Assembly (NCBI GenBank): GCA_005779345.1
Contig: SXJQ01000218.1
Location: 1-8,350 of the forward strand
Reading direction: 5' to 3'
DNA length: 8,350 nucleotides
From: Actinomycetota bacterium
GTDB lineage: Bacteria; Actinomycetota; Acidimicrobiia; IMCC26256; PALSA-610
The notes beneath the pieces are model-generated. The model searched no databases. It was not told the DNA's origin and saw nothing but the letters and a program-made list of their open reading frames with translations. The translations under genes were made by a program, and so were the position numbers. Of the stretch, positions 1 to 6,499 are shown in pieces. Each line of letters opens with the position of its first letter. Within the stretch, counting starts at the first letter, position 1.

Positions 1-794
1 AAGGTGATGCCCTTGCCGACGAGCACCAGGTGCGGTGTCGACTCGCTCGCGCGGGCGGGGGCGTAATCGAGTCGCACCAGCCGCGCGGGATCGCGCGACC
101 CGGCATTGACCGCGGCCAACAGACCCAGCCGTTCGGCGACGATGCGCTCGGCGTCCCAGACCTCGACCGCGAGTCCCCGCTCCCCGGCGAGGGAGACCGC
201 GACATCGGCGAGTCGGGTCGCCGTCATGCGCTCGGGCGTCTCGTTGCCGAGATCGCGAGCGAGCGTGACCGCAGCGATCACCGGTTCGGCGATCTCGATC
301 GCGGCCTGCACCGCCGCCACGTCGTCGGCGACGAGTTCGACGTGCTCGAGCAGGTTCGGCCGCGGATCGCGCTTGTGTCGCTCGAACCGGTAGAGCGCGA
401 GTGCCATGCCCTCCGCGACGGCGCGCGCGACCGCGCCCACGGGCACCGCGTCGAGTGCCGGCAGCACGACCGAAACCCGCTCGCAATGACGCAACGCTCG
501 TGCGAGCACCGCGGCAGCGCGGGTGACCGTCTCGAGATCCGGTGTCGCGCCGAGTCCGGCGACCACAACGGGGCGGTCGGCCGCGTCGGCGGACCGCAGC
601 ACGTCGCCGGTCGCGCCCCGAAAGCCGCTGCGGGTCGCGAGCGTGGGGGCGATCCCCGCCGCCACGAGACCGGCGAGGTCGTCGCCGACGAACACGCCGC
701 GCCCGGTACTGCTCGCGTCGCTGCTCGCGTCGTGCCCGCCCGAACCGTCGCCGCCCGGCGCCAGGCGCGCGGCCGCGCTCCAGCCAATGGTCAT
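1..794 (-). CDS. pepA: Leucyl aminopeptidase (M17 family), N-terminal part, cut by window edge
   Basis: A two-metal cytosolic exopeptidase that removes N-terminal residues from peptides. Reading the minus strand from the ATG at 794 gives 264 uninterrupted codons to the window edge. The N-terminal macro-like domain covers about residues 33-170. It is followed by the M17 junction segment ARDLGNETPERM (179-190), the block LGLLAAVNAGSRDPARLVRLDY (a run around 223-244) and finally LVGKGIT, where Lys261 is the expected first metal ligand (bovine Lys250, E. coli Lys270). The remaining metal ligands and catalytic Lys/Arg lie beyond the window. The start is set by AGGAGG five nt upstream, the only good Shine-Dalgarno seen in the window. 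Residues 15-32 form a Gly/Ser/Asp-rich stretch containing a 12-bp tandem duplication. It is divergent from the acyltransferase gene with 79 bp between the chosen starts. Family assignment is firm; activity cannot be judged from this part alone. Confidence 0.9.
   Translation of the reverse strand, partial: MTIGWSAAARLAPGGDGSGGHDASSDASSTGRGVFVGDDLAGLVAAGIAPTLATRSGFRGATGDVLRSADAADRPVVVAGLGATPDLETVTRAAAVLARALRHCERVSVVLPALDAVPVGAVARAVAEGMALALYRFERHKRDPRPNLLEHVELVADDVAAVQAAIEIAEPVIAAVTLARDLGNETPERMTATRLADVAVSLAGERGLAVEVWDAERIVAERLGLLAAVNAGSRDPARLVRLDYAPARASESTPHLVLVGKGIT
709..732. repeat. 12-bp tandem duplication inside pepA
   Basis: The unit CTGCTCGCGTCG occurs twice head to tail at 709-720 and 721-732 with no mismatches. 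It is in frame with pepA and yields the repeated Asp-Ala-Ser-Ser stretch at about residues 22-29, in a flexible low-complexity segment near the N-terminus. A slippage origin is likely. Confidence 0.85.
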
Positions 795-799
795 GCCGC

Positions 800-805
800 C
801 CTCCT
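800..805 (-). promoter_or_regulatory. Shine-Dalgarno of pepA
   Basis: The minus strand reads AGGAGG, then GCGGC, then ATG at 794. This five-nt spacing fixes the pepA start. It contrasts with the other genes here, which lack a clear ribosome binding site. Confidence 0.75.
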
Positions 806-873
806 CGACCTGGTGATGACCTTTTCTAGTCAGCGCGGGGTGCCGCGGCGCGGACCGTCGGTTGACCGGGTCG

Positions 874-2910
874 ATGTCAGGCACGCCCGTAGGCTCCTCC
901 CGCGTGTCGTCCGGCCCGCCTCGCTTCGGCTACGAACCTGCACTCGACGGACTGCGCGCGCTGTCGGTGGCCGCGGTGCTCCTCTACCCCGGCGGTGTGT
1001 CGCCGTTCTCGTCGGGGTTCTTCGGGGTCGACGTCTTCTTCGTCATCAGCGGGGACCTGATCACGTCGCTGCTGCTCGACGAATGGCGCACGACCGGAAC
1101 GATCTCGCTCACGGCGTTCTACCGCCGCCGCGCTCGACGCTTGCTCCCCGCGCTCTACGTCGTTCTCCTGGTCGTCTCCGCCTACGCGCTGGTCCGCCTC
1201 GGCGACGACCAGGCAGCGTCGCTCCCCGGCGACGTGTTGTGGTCGCTGCTCTACGTGCAGAACTGGCACCTCGTGCTCGGCGGCGGGTACTTCGAGGGCG
1301 AATCGCTCCTGCGGCACCTGTGGTCGCTCGCGATCGAGGAGCAGTTCTACATCGTCTGGCCGATCGCGTTCGCGGCGCTGATGCGACGATCGGCGGCGAA
1401 CGCCGCGGCGCTCGTGCCGAAGGTCGCGGGCGCCGCCGCCGTTTCGGTCGCGCTCATGTGGTGGCAGTTCGACGACTTCAACGCCAACGCGGTGAACGAC
1501 ACGTACCTCGGCACCCACACCCGAGCCTTCACGTTGCTGTTCGGCGTCCTGCTCGCGCTCGTGTGGTCGCCCGGCCGCCTGCGGGGTCGGGCCGGCCCGG
1601 GCGCGGGCGCGGTGCTCGACGGCGCCGGGTTGCTCGCGATCGCGCTCCTCACCTTTGCAGCGACCGAGTACGACTTCCAGGATCCGTTCCTGTATCCGCG
1701 CGGGTTCGTGTTCGTCGGACTGCTCGCCGTCGTGGTGACCGCCGTCGCAGTGCACCCGCGTTCGCGGGTCGTGCGCGCCGGCCTGTCGGCGCCGGTGCTC
1801 GTCGAGATCGGACGGCGCAGTTATGCGCTCTACCTGTGGAACTGGCCGGTCGTGCAGCTCACCACACCCGGCGAAGACATTTCGCTGCACGGAATCCCGT
1901 TGATGGTGTTGCGGCTCGCACTCACCGCCGGGCTCGCCGAACTCTCGTACCGCCATGTCGAGACGCCGGTGCGGCGCGGCGCGCTGCGCGACCTCCTCGT
2001 TCGGGCGCGGTCGGGTTCGAGCGGCGACCGGAGGCGCAGCATCGCGAACCTCCTCGTGGGCGCCGTCTCGTTGGGGACCGCAGTGGCGATCGTGACGTTG
2101 GGACTCGTGCGGCTCGATCCCGCAACCGTGGGCGCGGGCGCGCGCCCCGGCCCGACGACCACCACCGCCGACCCCGCGGCGCCGACGACCACCACGCTCC
2201 CCGGACGCTTCTCGCTCCCGATTCGTACCGTCATCGTCGGCGACTCGGTCGCCAACACGTTGTTCATCAATGCCCCCGACGACATCGGTTCGGACCTCGC
2301 GCTCACCAACGGCAGCGTCGAGGGGTGCAGCATCTCACGCGGTCGCATCCAGTCGACCCAAGGATTGCGGCGAGATCTCGGACGGGAGTGCGAGGGCTGG
2401 CAGGAGGAGTGGAAGGCGTCGGTGACCGCAGCCGACGCGCAGGTGGCGCTCGTGACGATCGGCGCCTGGGACGTGTTCGACGTCGAGATCGACGGTGAGG
2501 TGCTCGAGTTCGGGTCGCGTCGGTGGGACAACGAGTTCGCCACACAACTGCGGACGGGCATCGCGGCCCTCGAGTCGGCCGGTGCGCAGGTCGCGCTCGT
2601 CGAGATCCCCTGCTGGCGCCCCGTCGACGGAGGTGGGCTCAAGGCGCTCCCCGAACGCGGCGACGACACGCGCACGCGCCACGTCAACGACCTGTTGCGA
2701 GCCGCGGCCGAGCGCGACCCCGAGCGAGTGTTCACGGTGACGCCGCCGGTCGAGTACTGCACCGACGATCAGATCGCGCGCGACCTCGGCGAACGGTGGG
2801 ACGGAGTCCACTATTACCTCCCGGGTGCCGCACGGTTCTTCGCTGCCGTCACGCCGCAGGTCGTCGCGATCCCACCGCCGCCCGCGGCGGACGACACTGC
2901 GACCACCTGA
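874..2910 (+). CDS. OafA-like membrane acyltransferase (AT3) with C-terminal SGNH domain; key His replaced by Pro
   Basis: The family moves acyl (often acetyl) groups onto cell-surface glycans: the multi-helix AT3 domain carries acyl across the membrane and the SGNH domain transfers it. The 678-aa reading has AT3 at about 18-370 (EPALDGLRAL at 21-30, FFGVDVFFVISG ending at 60, WSLAIEEQFYIVWP at 150-163, RRSYALYLWNWPV at 314-326), an extra helix at 393-412, a linker with two PTTTT modules (427-441), and an SGNH domain at about 450-665 with Gly-Asp-Ser458 and Asp643-Gly-Val-His646. The family's R-X10-H signature reads R28-X10-Pro39 (codon CCC at 988-990), and the usual aromatic in SGFLIT is Asp61. 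Both changes are odd in an otherwise intact gene. The start is uncertain: TTG 862 is open, ATG 874 is chosen, and GTG 904 has a TAGGCT hexamer 8 nt before it. No Shine-Dalgarno is seen. It is convergent with namH, 27 bp apart. Confidence 0.9.
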   Translation: MSGTPVGSSRVSSGPPRFGYEPALDGLRALSVAAVLLYPGGVSPFSSGFFGVDVFFVISGDLITSLLLDEWRTTGTISLTAFYRRRARRLLPALYVVLLVVSAYALVRLGDDQAASLPGDVLWSLLYVQNWHLVLGGGYFEGESLLRHLWSLAIEEQFYIVWPIAFAALMRRSAANAAALVPKVAGAAAVSVALMWWQFDDFNANAVNDTYLGTHTRAFTLLFGVLLALVWSPGRLRGRAGPGAGAVLDGAGLLAIALLTFAATEYDFQDPFLYPRGFVFVGLLAVVVTAVAVHPRSRVVRAGLSAPVLVEIGRRSYALYLWNWPVVQLTTPGEDISLHGIPLMVLRLALTAGLAELSYRHVETPVRRGALRDLLVRARSGSSGDRRRSIANLLVGAVSLGTAVAIVTLGLVRLDPATVGAGARPGPTTTTADPAAPTTTTLPGRFSLPIRTVIVGDSVANTLFINAPDDIGSDLALTNGSVEGCSISRGRIQSTQGLRRDLGRECEGWQEEWKASVTAADAQVALVTIGAWDVFDVEIDGEVLEFGSRRWDNEFATQLRTGIAALESAGAQVALVEIPCWRPVDGGGLKALPERGDDTRTRHVNDLLRAAAERDPERVFTVTPPVEYCTDDQIARDLGERWDGVHYYLPGAARFFAAVTPQVVAIPPPPAADDTATT

Positions 2911-2937
2911 TCGTCGCGCGACCGAGATCCGCGAGGT

Positions 2938-4467
2938 CTAGGGGTCGATGCGCGAGCAGCGCAGCCGCTTGCCGTCGCTCGTGCGACAGGCGCCCGTCTC
3001 GAGGTCGAACTGCCAATGGTGGAGCGCGCACGTGAGCGTCGAGCCCTCGACCTCGCCGAACTCGAGCAGGTCGGCCTGCCGGTGGGGGCAGTAACGCTCG
3101 ATCCGCCAGCCATCGCGTACGAAGAACTCGTCGGCGTCGCCGCGCACCATTGCGTAACACGCCTCGACGTGGTCGATCCGTTCGACCGACAACGACTTGA
3201 AGAACGTCATCACGAACTCGTTGAACGCGCCCTCGCGATGCGCACGGAAGCGCGCCGAGAGGAAGAGCGAGTTGACCCAGTCCTCGAGGTGGCGCTCGAT
3301 GCAGGCCTCCACCAGACGACGGTCGACATCCACGCGATAGACGACCGGTTCACCCGCCCAGGCGCGGACCTCGCCGGCCACGAAGTCGATCGCGACCGCT
3401 TCGTCGGCGGTCTGCAGCACGACGATCCCGCCGACGCCCGTGCTGGTGATGGGCGCGCGGGCGAGCAGCGGCTCGAACCATTCCCGCAGCTCCGCGACGA
3501 GATCGTGGCGGCCCGACGACCAGCCGGCACGTTCGGCCGCCAGCCAATCCGCCCAGTCCGCGCGGTAGCGGTCGAGATACGCACGCTTGTCGCGGAACGG
3601 TTCGGTGATCGCGATCTCGTCGGGATGTGACACGGTGCATTCGCCGCCGTGGAGCTCGATGATCGACCCCGGGACGACGAGGTGGCCGCTCGTGATGCCG
3701 TGGTCGGCGAGCTCGCCGAGGAACACGAGCTGGTCGGGGAAGATGTTCGTGTCGGCGTCGTCGAGATCGTTGAGCGCGAAGAGGTCGCCGTCGAGGAACG
3801 CGGGCGGTCCCGCGCACGGGAAGACATGCGGTGCCGCGACCCACTCGACGTACTGGCGGGCACGGTCGAGCTGATTGGCCCGCTTGTCGCGCGCGAGCTT
3901 CGCCATCTCGTCGGGCGGGAAGTCGTACGCAACGGGGTACCAGATCGCCCCGGAGAACTGCACGAACTGCGCGTCGAACGGGCCGAGCGCCACGAGCTCG
4001 GCGGCAGATCCGGGGCGCGCGTCGTTCTGGTTCAGCATCCGCGTCTCGCCGTCGCCGATGACGATCGCACTGTCGCCGAGCGGACCGTCGGCCGGCGCGT
4101 TGAACGCGAGGATCGTGACTTCGAGGCCGTCGAGATCGCAGCGTTCACCGTGGCGCGTCCGGACGAATTCGCGGAATCCGAGCGCGCGCAGTTCGCGTTC
4201 GAGGAACGGCACGGTGAACTCGGGCAAGAGCACCCGCGCGTTCGTGTCGACGTGCGCGGCGAGCCAGTCGGGATCGAAATGATCGAGGTGGAGATGCGAG
4301 AGATAGAGGAAGTCGGGGTGCTCGAACGGGGCGACGTCGAGGCGGTCGTTGCGGGGGAACGGGAACCACGACCCGAAGTACGCGGGCGTGAACCAGGGGT
4401 CGCACAGGACCGATCCGTGGCGGGTCTCGACGAACATGCCCACGTGACCGAGGAACGTGATGCGCAT
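2938..4467 (-). CDS. namH: NamH-type UDP-N-acetylmuramate hydroxylase (metallo-beta-lactamase fold plus Rieske)
   Basis: NamH hydroxylates UDP-MurNAc in the cytoplasm to the N-glycolyl form before peptidoglycan assembly, using a Rieske iron-sulfur centre. The 509-aa reading closely resembles what I recall of mycobacterial NamH (about 516 aa) in order and length. The N-terminal MBL-like domain opens MRITFLGHVGMF, then LCDPWFTPAYFGSWFPFP (21-38), then the metal motif H58-L-H60-L-D62-H63. LNQNDARP, QFSGAIWYP and TNIFPDQLVFL follow. A region reading DWVNSLFLSARFRAHREG precedes the C-terminal Rieske domain with C460-P-H462 and C480-X2-H483. In CMP-Neu5Ac hydroxylase, a relative, the Rieske domain is N-terminal. 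The ATG at 4467 is chosen because the open frame further upstream runs into a non-coding tandem repeat and the tRNA; a TACGAT hexamer lies 8 nt before it. Substrate is inferred from resemblance; another UDP-sugar is possible. Confidence 0.88.
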   Translation of the reverse strand: MRITFLGHVGMFVETRHGSVLCDPWFTPAYFGSWFPFPRNDRLDVAPFEHPDFLYLSHLHLDHFDPDWLAAHVDTNARVLLPEFTVPFLERELRALGFREFVRTRHGERCDLDGLEVTILAFNAPADGPLGDSAIVIGDGETRMLNQNDARPGSAAELVALGPFDAQFVQFSGAIWYPVAYDFPPDEMAKLARDKRANQLDRARQYVEWVAAPHVFPCAGPPAFLDGDLFALNDLDDADTNIFPDQLVFLGELADHGITSGHLVVPGSIIELHGGECTVSHPDEIAITEPFRDKRAYLDRYRADWADWLAAERAGWSSGRHDLVAELREWFEPLLARAPITSTGVGGIVVLQTADEAVAIDFVAGEVRAWAGEPVVYRVDVDRRLVEACIERHLEDWVNSLFLSARFRAHREGAFNEFVMTFFKSLSVERIDHVEACYAMVRGDADEFFVRDGWRIERYCPHRQADLLEFGEVEGSTLTCALHHWQFDLETGACRTSDGKRLRCSRIDP

Positions 4468-4475
4468 CGAGCCAG

Positions 4476-4481
4476 ATCGTA
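4476..4481 (-). promoter_or_regulatory. Putative -10 of namH
   Basis: The minus strand reads TACGAT, fitting TANNNT, eight nt before the namH ATG. Transcription would begin within about two nt of the start codon, giving a nearly leaderless message. No recognisable -35 is seen. Confidence 0.45.
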
Positions 4482-4523
4482 GGAGCCGACCCGCGTCGCG
4501 CCGGAACGCCCGGACGACTCCGA

Positions 4524-4591
4524 CGGGCGGACCACCGAGACGGGCGGACCACCGAGACGGTCGGGCCACCGAGACGGTCGGGCCACCGATA
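4524..4591. repeat. 17-bp tandem repeat, four units, between namH and tRNA-Pro
   Basis: Four head-to-tail 17-bp units: 4524-4540 and 4541-4557 are both CGGGCGGACCACCGAGA; 4558-4574 is CGGTCGGGCCACCGAGA; 4575-4591 is CGGTCGGGCCACCGATA. A weaker fifth unit (11 of 17 matches) may sit at 4507-4523. The 17-bp period is not a multiple of three, which argues against coding. Units 3 and 4 can each fold as CGGT/ACCG with a six-base loop. The array lies 57 bp upstream of namH and ends 12 bp before the tRNA; its last bases form part of the putative tRNA -10. Confidence 0.92.
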
Positions 4592-4595
4592 CGCT
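4590..4595 (+). promoter_or_regulatory. Putative -10 of tRNA-Pro
   Basis: TACGCT fits TANNNT and lies eight nt before the mature 5' end of the tRNA, implying a leader of one to a few nt. Its first two bases come from the last 17-bp repeat unit, where the usual GAGA has become GATA. No clear -35 is visible. Confidence 0.4.
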
Positions 4596-4603
4596 GACGC
4601 CCA

Positions 4604-4678
4604 CGGGGAGTGGCGCAGCGGTAGCGCACCAGCTTTGGGTGTTGGAGGTCGGGGGTTCAAATCCCCCCTCCCCGACCA
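4604..4678 (+). tRNA. trnP: tRNA-Pro (anticodon UGG), CCA encoded
   Basis: A full cloverleaf can be drawn. The acceptor stem CGGGGAG (4604-4610) pairs with CTCCCCG (4668-4674). The D stem is GCGC (4613-4616) with GCGC (4624-4627). The anticodon stem CCAGC (4629-4633) pairs with GTTGG (4641-4645) with one G-U pair, and the loop TTTGGGT places TGG at 4636-4638 with G at position 37. The T stem GGGGG/CCCCC encloses TTCAAAT. The discriminator is A4675 and CCA is encoded at 4676-4678. UGG can read proline codons CCA and CCG. The tRNA stands alone here, with plus-strand orientation matching the small gene 58 bp downstream. Confidence 0.97.
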
Positions 4679-4724
4679 TTCGTTCGTCGCAGCGGCCGCG
4701 GGCGGCACGGCACATGCCGGTCGA

Positions 4725-4730
4725 TACCAT
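4725..4730 (+). promoter_or_regulatory. Putative -10 of the 79-aa membrane protein gene (leaderless)
   Basis: TACCAT fits TANNNT, followed by six nt and then ATG at 4737. This spacing places the transcription start at or next to the start codon. No Shine-Dalgarno is present, which agrees with leaderless translation. Confidence 0.5.
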
Positions 4731-4736
4731 GGCGCG

Positions 4737-4976
4737 ATGGCCGACCGCCCCGACCCGAACGACCCGTTCTCGCAGATCTTCGACCCGAAGTTCATCGAGT
4801 CGGCCGCAGTTCGCGAGGCGAGCGCGAAGGAACGCGCCAAGTGGGCCAAGAACACGCGTCGTCGCGTCAAGGTCTCCAAGGCCAAGCGTGGCGCGACCGC
4901 CGCGGCCGGGAGCTACCTCGGCGGGGCCGTGCTGCTCGGCGGACTCACCGCGGTGATCTACCTCGTCCGAGCCTGA
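4737..4976 (+). CDS. Small single-span membrane protein, function unknown
   Basis: I do not recognise a family. The 79-aa product begins MADRPDPNDPFSQIFDPKFI, has a strongly basic middle (about 32-52, with a run of Arg and Lys) and ends in one hydrophobic segment at about 57-77 rich in Gly, Ala and Leu. The basic stretch before the helix predicts the N-terminus inside and a very short tail outside. The frame is open further upstream into the tRNA, so the start is set at the ATG of MADRP, which has TACCAT exactly six nt before it. Its last 19 bp overlap the 3' end of the oppositely oriented MFS gene. Coding status rests on amino-acid composition, the membrane segment and the promoter, not on homology. 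Confidence 0.7.
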   Translation: MADRPDPNDPFSQIFDPKFIESAAVREASAKERAKWAKNTRRRVKVSKAKRGATAAAGSYLGGAVLLGGLTAVIYLVRA

Positions 4977-6493
4977 GCGGGTTCGCCCGCGTCTGGCGGC
5001 TCGGGGAGCTTCGGGCGCACGCGTGCGTCGAGGTCGCGCGGGAGTGCGAGCACGAGCACGAGCCCCACCAACATCACGGGCACGAAGACCCGGAACGTCG
5101 ACCCGAGCGCAGCGGCGAACGCTTCGATCACCTGCGTGCGTCCCGGTTCGGCGAGCGCCGCGATCGAGGCAGCGTCTCCTTGGAGCGCTGCGGCGACGAC
5201 CGAACTGCCCCGTGCGGCGAGCGCGCTTGCGAGGCGCTGGTTGAGCACGTTGCCCGCGAGCGCAACGCCGACCACCGAGCCCGCGATGCGCGCGAGCACG
5301 GTGACGGCAGTGGCGGCGCCGAGATCGCGAGCGTCGGCGGTGCGTTGCACGACGTAGAGGAGCACCTGCATCACGAAACCGATGCCGATGCCGACGAGTG
5401 CGCCGTAGCCCATCGCGGCACCGACCGACAGCGACGGTTCGACGGTGCTCAGCATCGCGAATCCGGCCGCCATCGCAGCCATCCCGGCGATCGGGAACGC
5501 ACGCACGCCACGGCCGACGCGTTCGACGGCTTGACCGACGATCACGGTGCCCATCGCGGTCGCGAACGCGAACGGGATGAGCAGACGGCCCGCGTCGGTC
5601 GCGGTGCGGCCGGCGACGGCCTGGAAGAACACCGGCAGGTACACGATCCCGCCGAAGAATCCGATGCCGGCGACGAAGTTCGCGAGCACCGCGAGCCCGA
5701 CCTCGCGCTGGTGGAAGATCCGACCGGGCAGGATCGGCTCCGCGCTCCGCCGCTCCCACGCCACGAATCCGGCGAGCGCGACCACGCCCAGGAGGGCCAG
5801 GCGCACGATCGTCCACGAGCCCCAGTCGGCCGTTCGCCCACCCCACGACGCGACGAGCGTGACGCACGTTGCGATCGTCGCGAGGAGCAGCGCGCCGAGC
5901 AGGTCGATGCGATGCGCGATGCGGCCCGCGACCTTCGGGACGGCGGCCAGCGCGACGAAACAGATCGCGCCGCTCGGCAGGTTCACGTAGAACGCCCAGC
6001 GCCAGCTCGGTCCGTCGGCGAAGAGTCCACCGACGACCGGGCCGAGCACGCTCGTGACTGCGAATACGAGCCCCGTGTATCCGAGGTAGCGACCGAGCCG
6101 TTCGGCGGGGACGATGTCGGCGACGATCGCCATCGTGAGGCCCGTCAGTCCTCCGGCGCCGACGCCCTGCACCACACGCGCGAACACGAGGAAGCCGAGA
6201 CTCGGTGCCGCACCGCAGAGCGCCGAACCGACCAGGAAGGTCGCGACCGCGATCGCGAAGATCCGGCGTCGCCCGTAGAGGTCACCGAGCTTGCCGTAGA
6301 GGGGCATCGTCGCGATCTGCGCGAGTTGGTAGGCCGTGAAGATCGACGAAAGTGACCCGACGGAGCCGAGATCCTTCTGGATCCTGAGCCCCGCCGTGGC
6401 AACGATCGTCGCGTCCATCCCGGCCATCGTGTTGCCGACGAGGAGGCCGACGAACACGAGGTTCAGACGGCGTCCCGTGAGGTGTGCGGCCAT
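4958..6493 (-). CDS. DHA2-family MFS drug-efflux-type transporter (EmrB/QacA-like, 14 helices)
   Basis: A 511-aa proton-coupled inner-membrane antiporter of the EmrB/QacA class; the substrate is unknown. The first helix carries the acidic motif at MDATIVATAGLRI (Asp27), although the usual Pro of LDxTIVNVALP is replaced. Motif A reads GKLGDLYGRRR at 67-77. Motif C is VLGPVVGGLFAD at 149-160, followed by WRWAFYVNLP. Length and hydrophobic pattern fit 14 helices, including the long loop before the last helix (about 430-475) typical of DHA2 members. The C-terminus is a short Pro/Arg-rich cytoplasmic tail. The ATG at 6493 follows the stop of the ASCH/winged-helix gene by six bp, so the two are probably co-transcribed and translationally coupled. 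No Shine-Dalgarno is evident. The 3' end overlaps the small membrane protein gene by 19 bp. Confidence 0.92.
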   Translation of the reverse strand: MAAHLTGRRLNLVFVGLLVGNTMAGMDATIVATAGLRIQKDLGSVGSLSSIFTAYQLAQIATMPLYGKLGDLYGRRRIFAIAVATFLVGSALCGAAPSLGFLVFARVVQGVGAGGLTGLTMAIVADIVPAERLGRYLGYTGLVFAVTSVLGPVVGGLFADGPSWRWAFYVNLPSGAICFVALAAVPKVAGRIAHRIDLLGALLLATIATCVTLVASWGGRTADWGSWTIVRLALLGVVALAGFVAWERRSAEPILPGRIFHQREVGLAVLANFVAGIGFFGGIVYLPVFFQAVAGRTATDAGRLLIPFAFATAMGTVIVGQAVERVGRGVRAFPIAGMAAMAAGFAMLSTVEPSLSVGAAMGYGALVGIGIGFVMQVLLYVVQRTADARDLGAATAVTVLARIAGSVVGVALAGNVLNQRLASALAARGSSVVAAALQGDAASIAALAEPGRTQVIEAFAAALGSTFRVFVPVMLVGLVLVLALPRDLDARVRPKLPEPPDAGEPAQARTR

Positions 6494-6499
6494 CGGCGA

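Noticed and set aside
30..2498. An 822-codon plus-strand open frame
   Set aside because: It is Arg-rich and low in structure, and it runs antisense to pepA and out of frame over the acyltransferase, both of which have clear family motifs. It is a high-GC shadow.
2911..2937. Bidirectional intrinsic terminator between the acyltransferase and namH
   Set aside because: Only a five-bp TCGCG/CGCGA stem with an 11-nt loop and no T-run could be drawn.
4524..4591. CRISPR array
   Set aside because: The units abut with no spacers, so this is a simple tandem repeat.
4468..4629. A 54-residue N-terminal extension of NamH
   Set aside because: It would translate the 17-bp tandem repeats and part of the tRNA antisense; the homologous protein begins at the MRITFLGH ATG.
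4706..4720. Near-palindrome CGGCACATGCCG upstream of the small gene as an operator
   Set aside because: Only four base pairs per arm, no second copy in the window, and such GC palindromes are frequent by chance here.
4635..4736. A longer start for the 79-aa protein from within the tRNA
   Set aside because: It would begin in the anticodon loop of tRNA-Pro; the downstream ATG has a fitting promoter.
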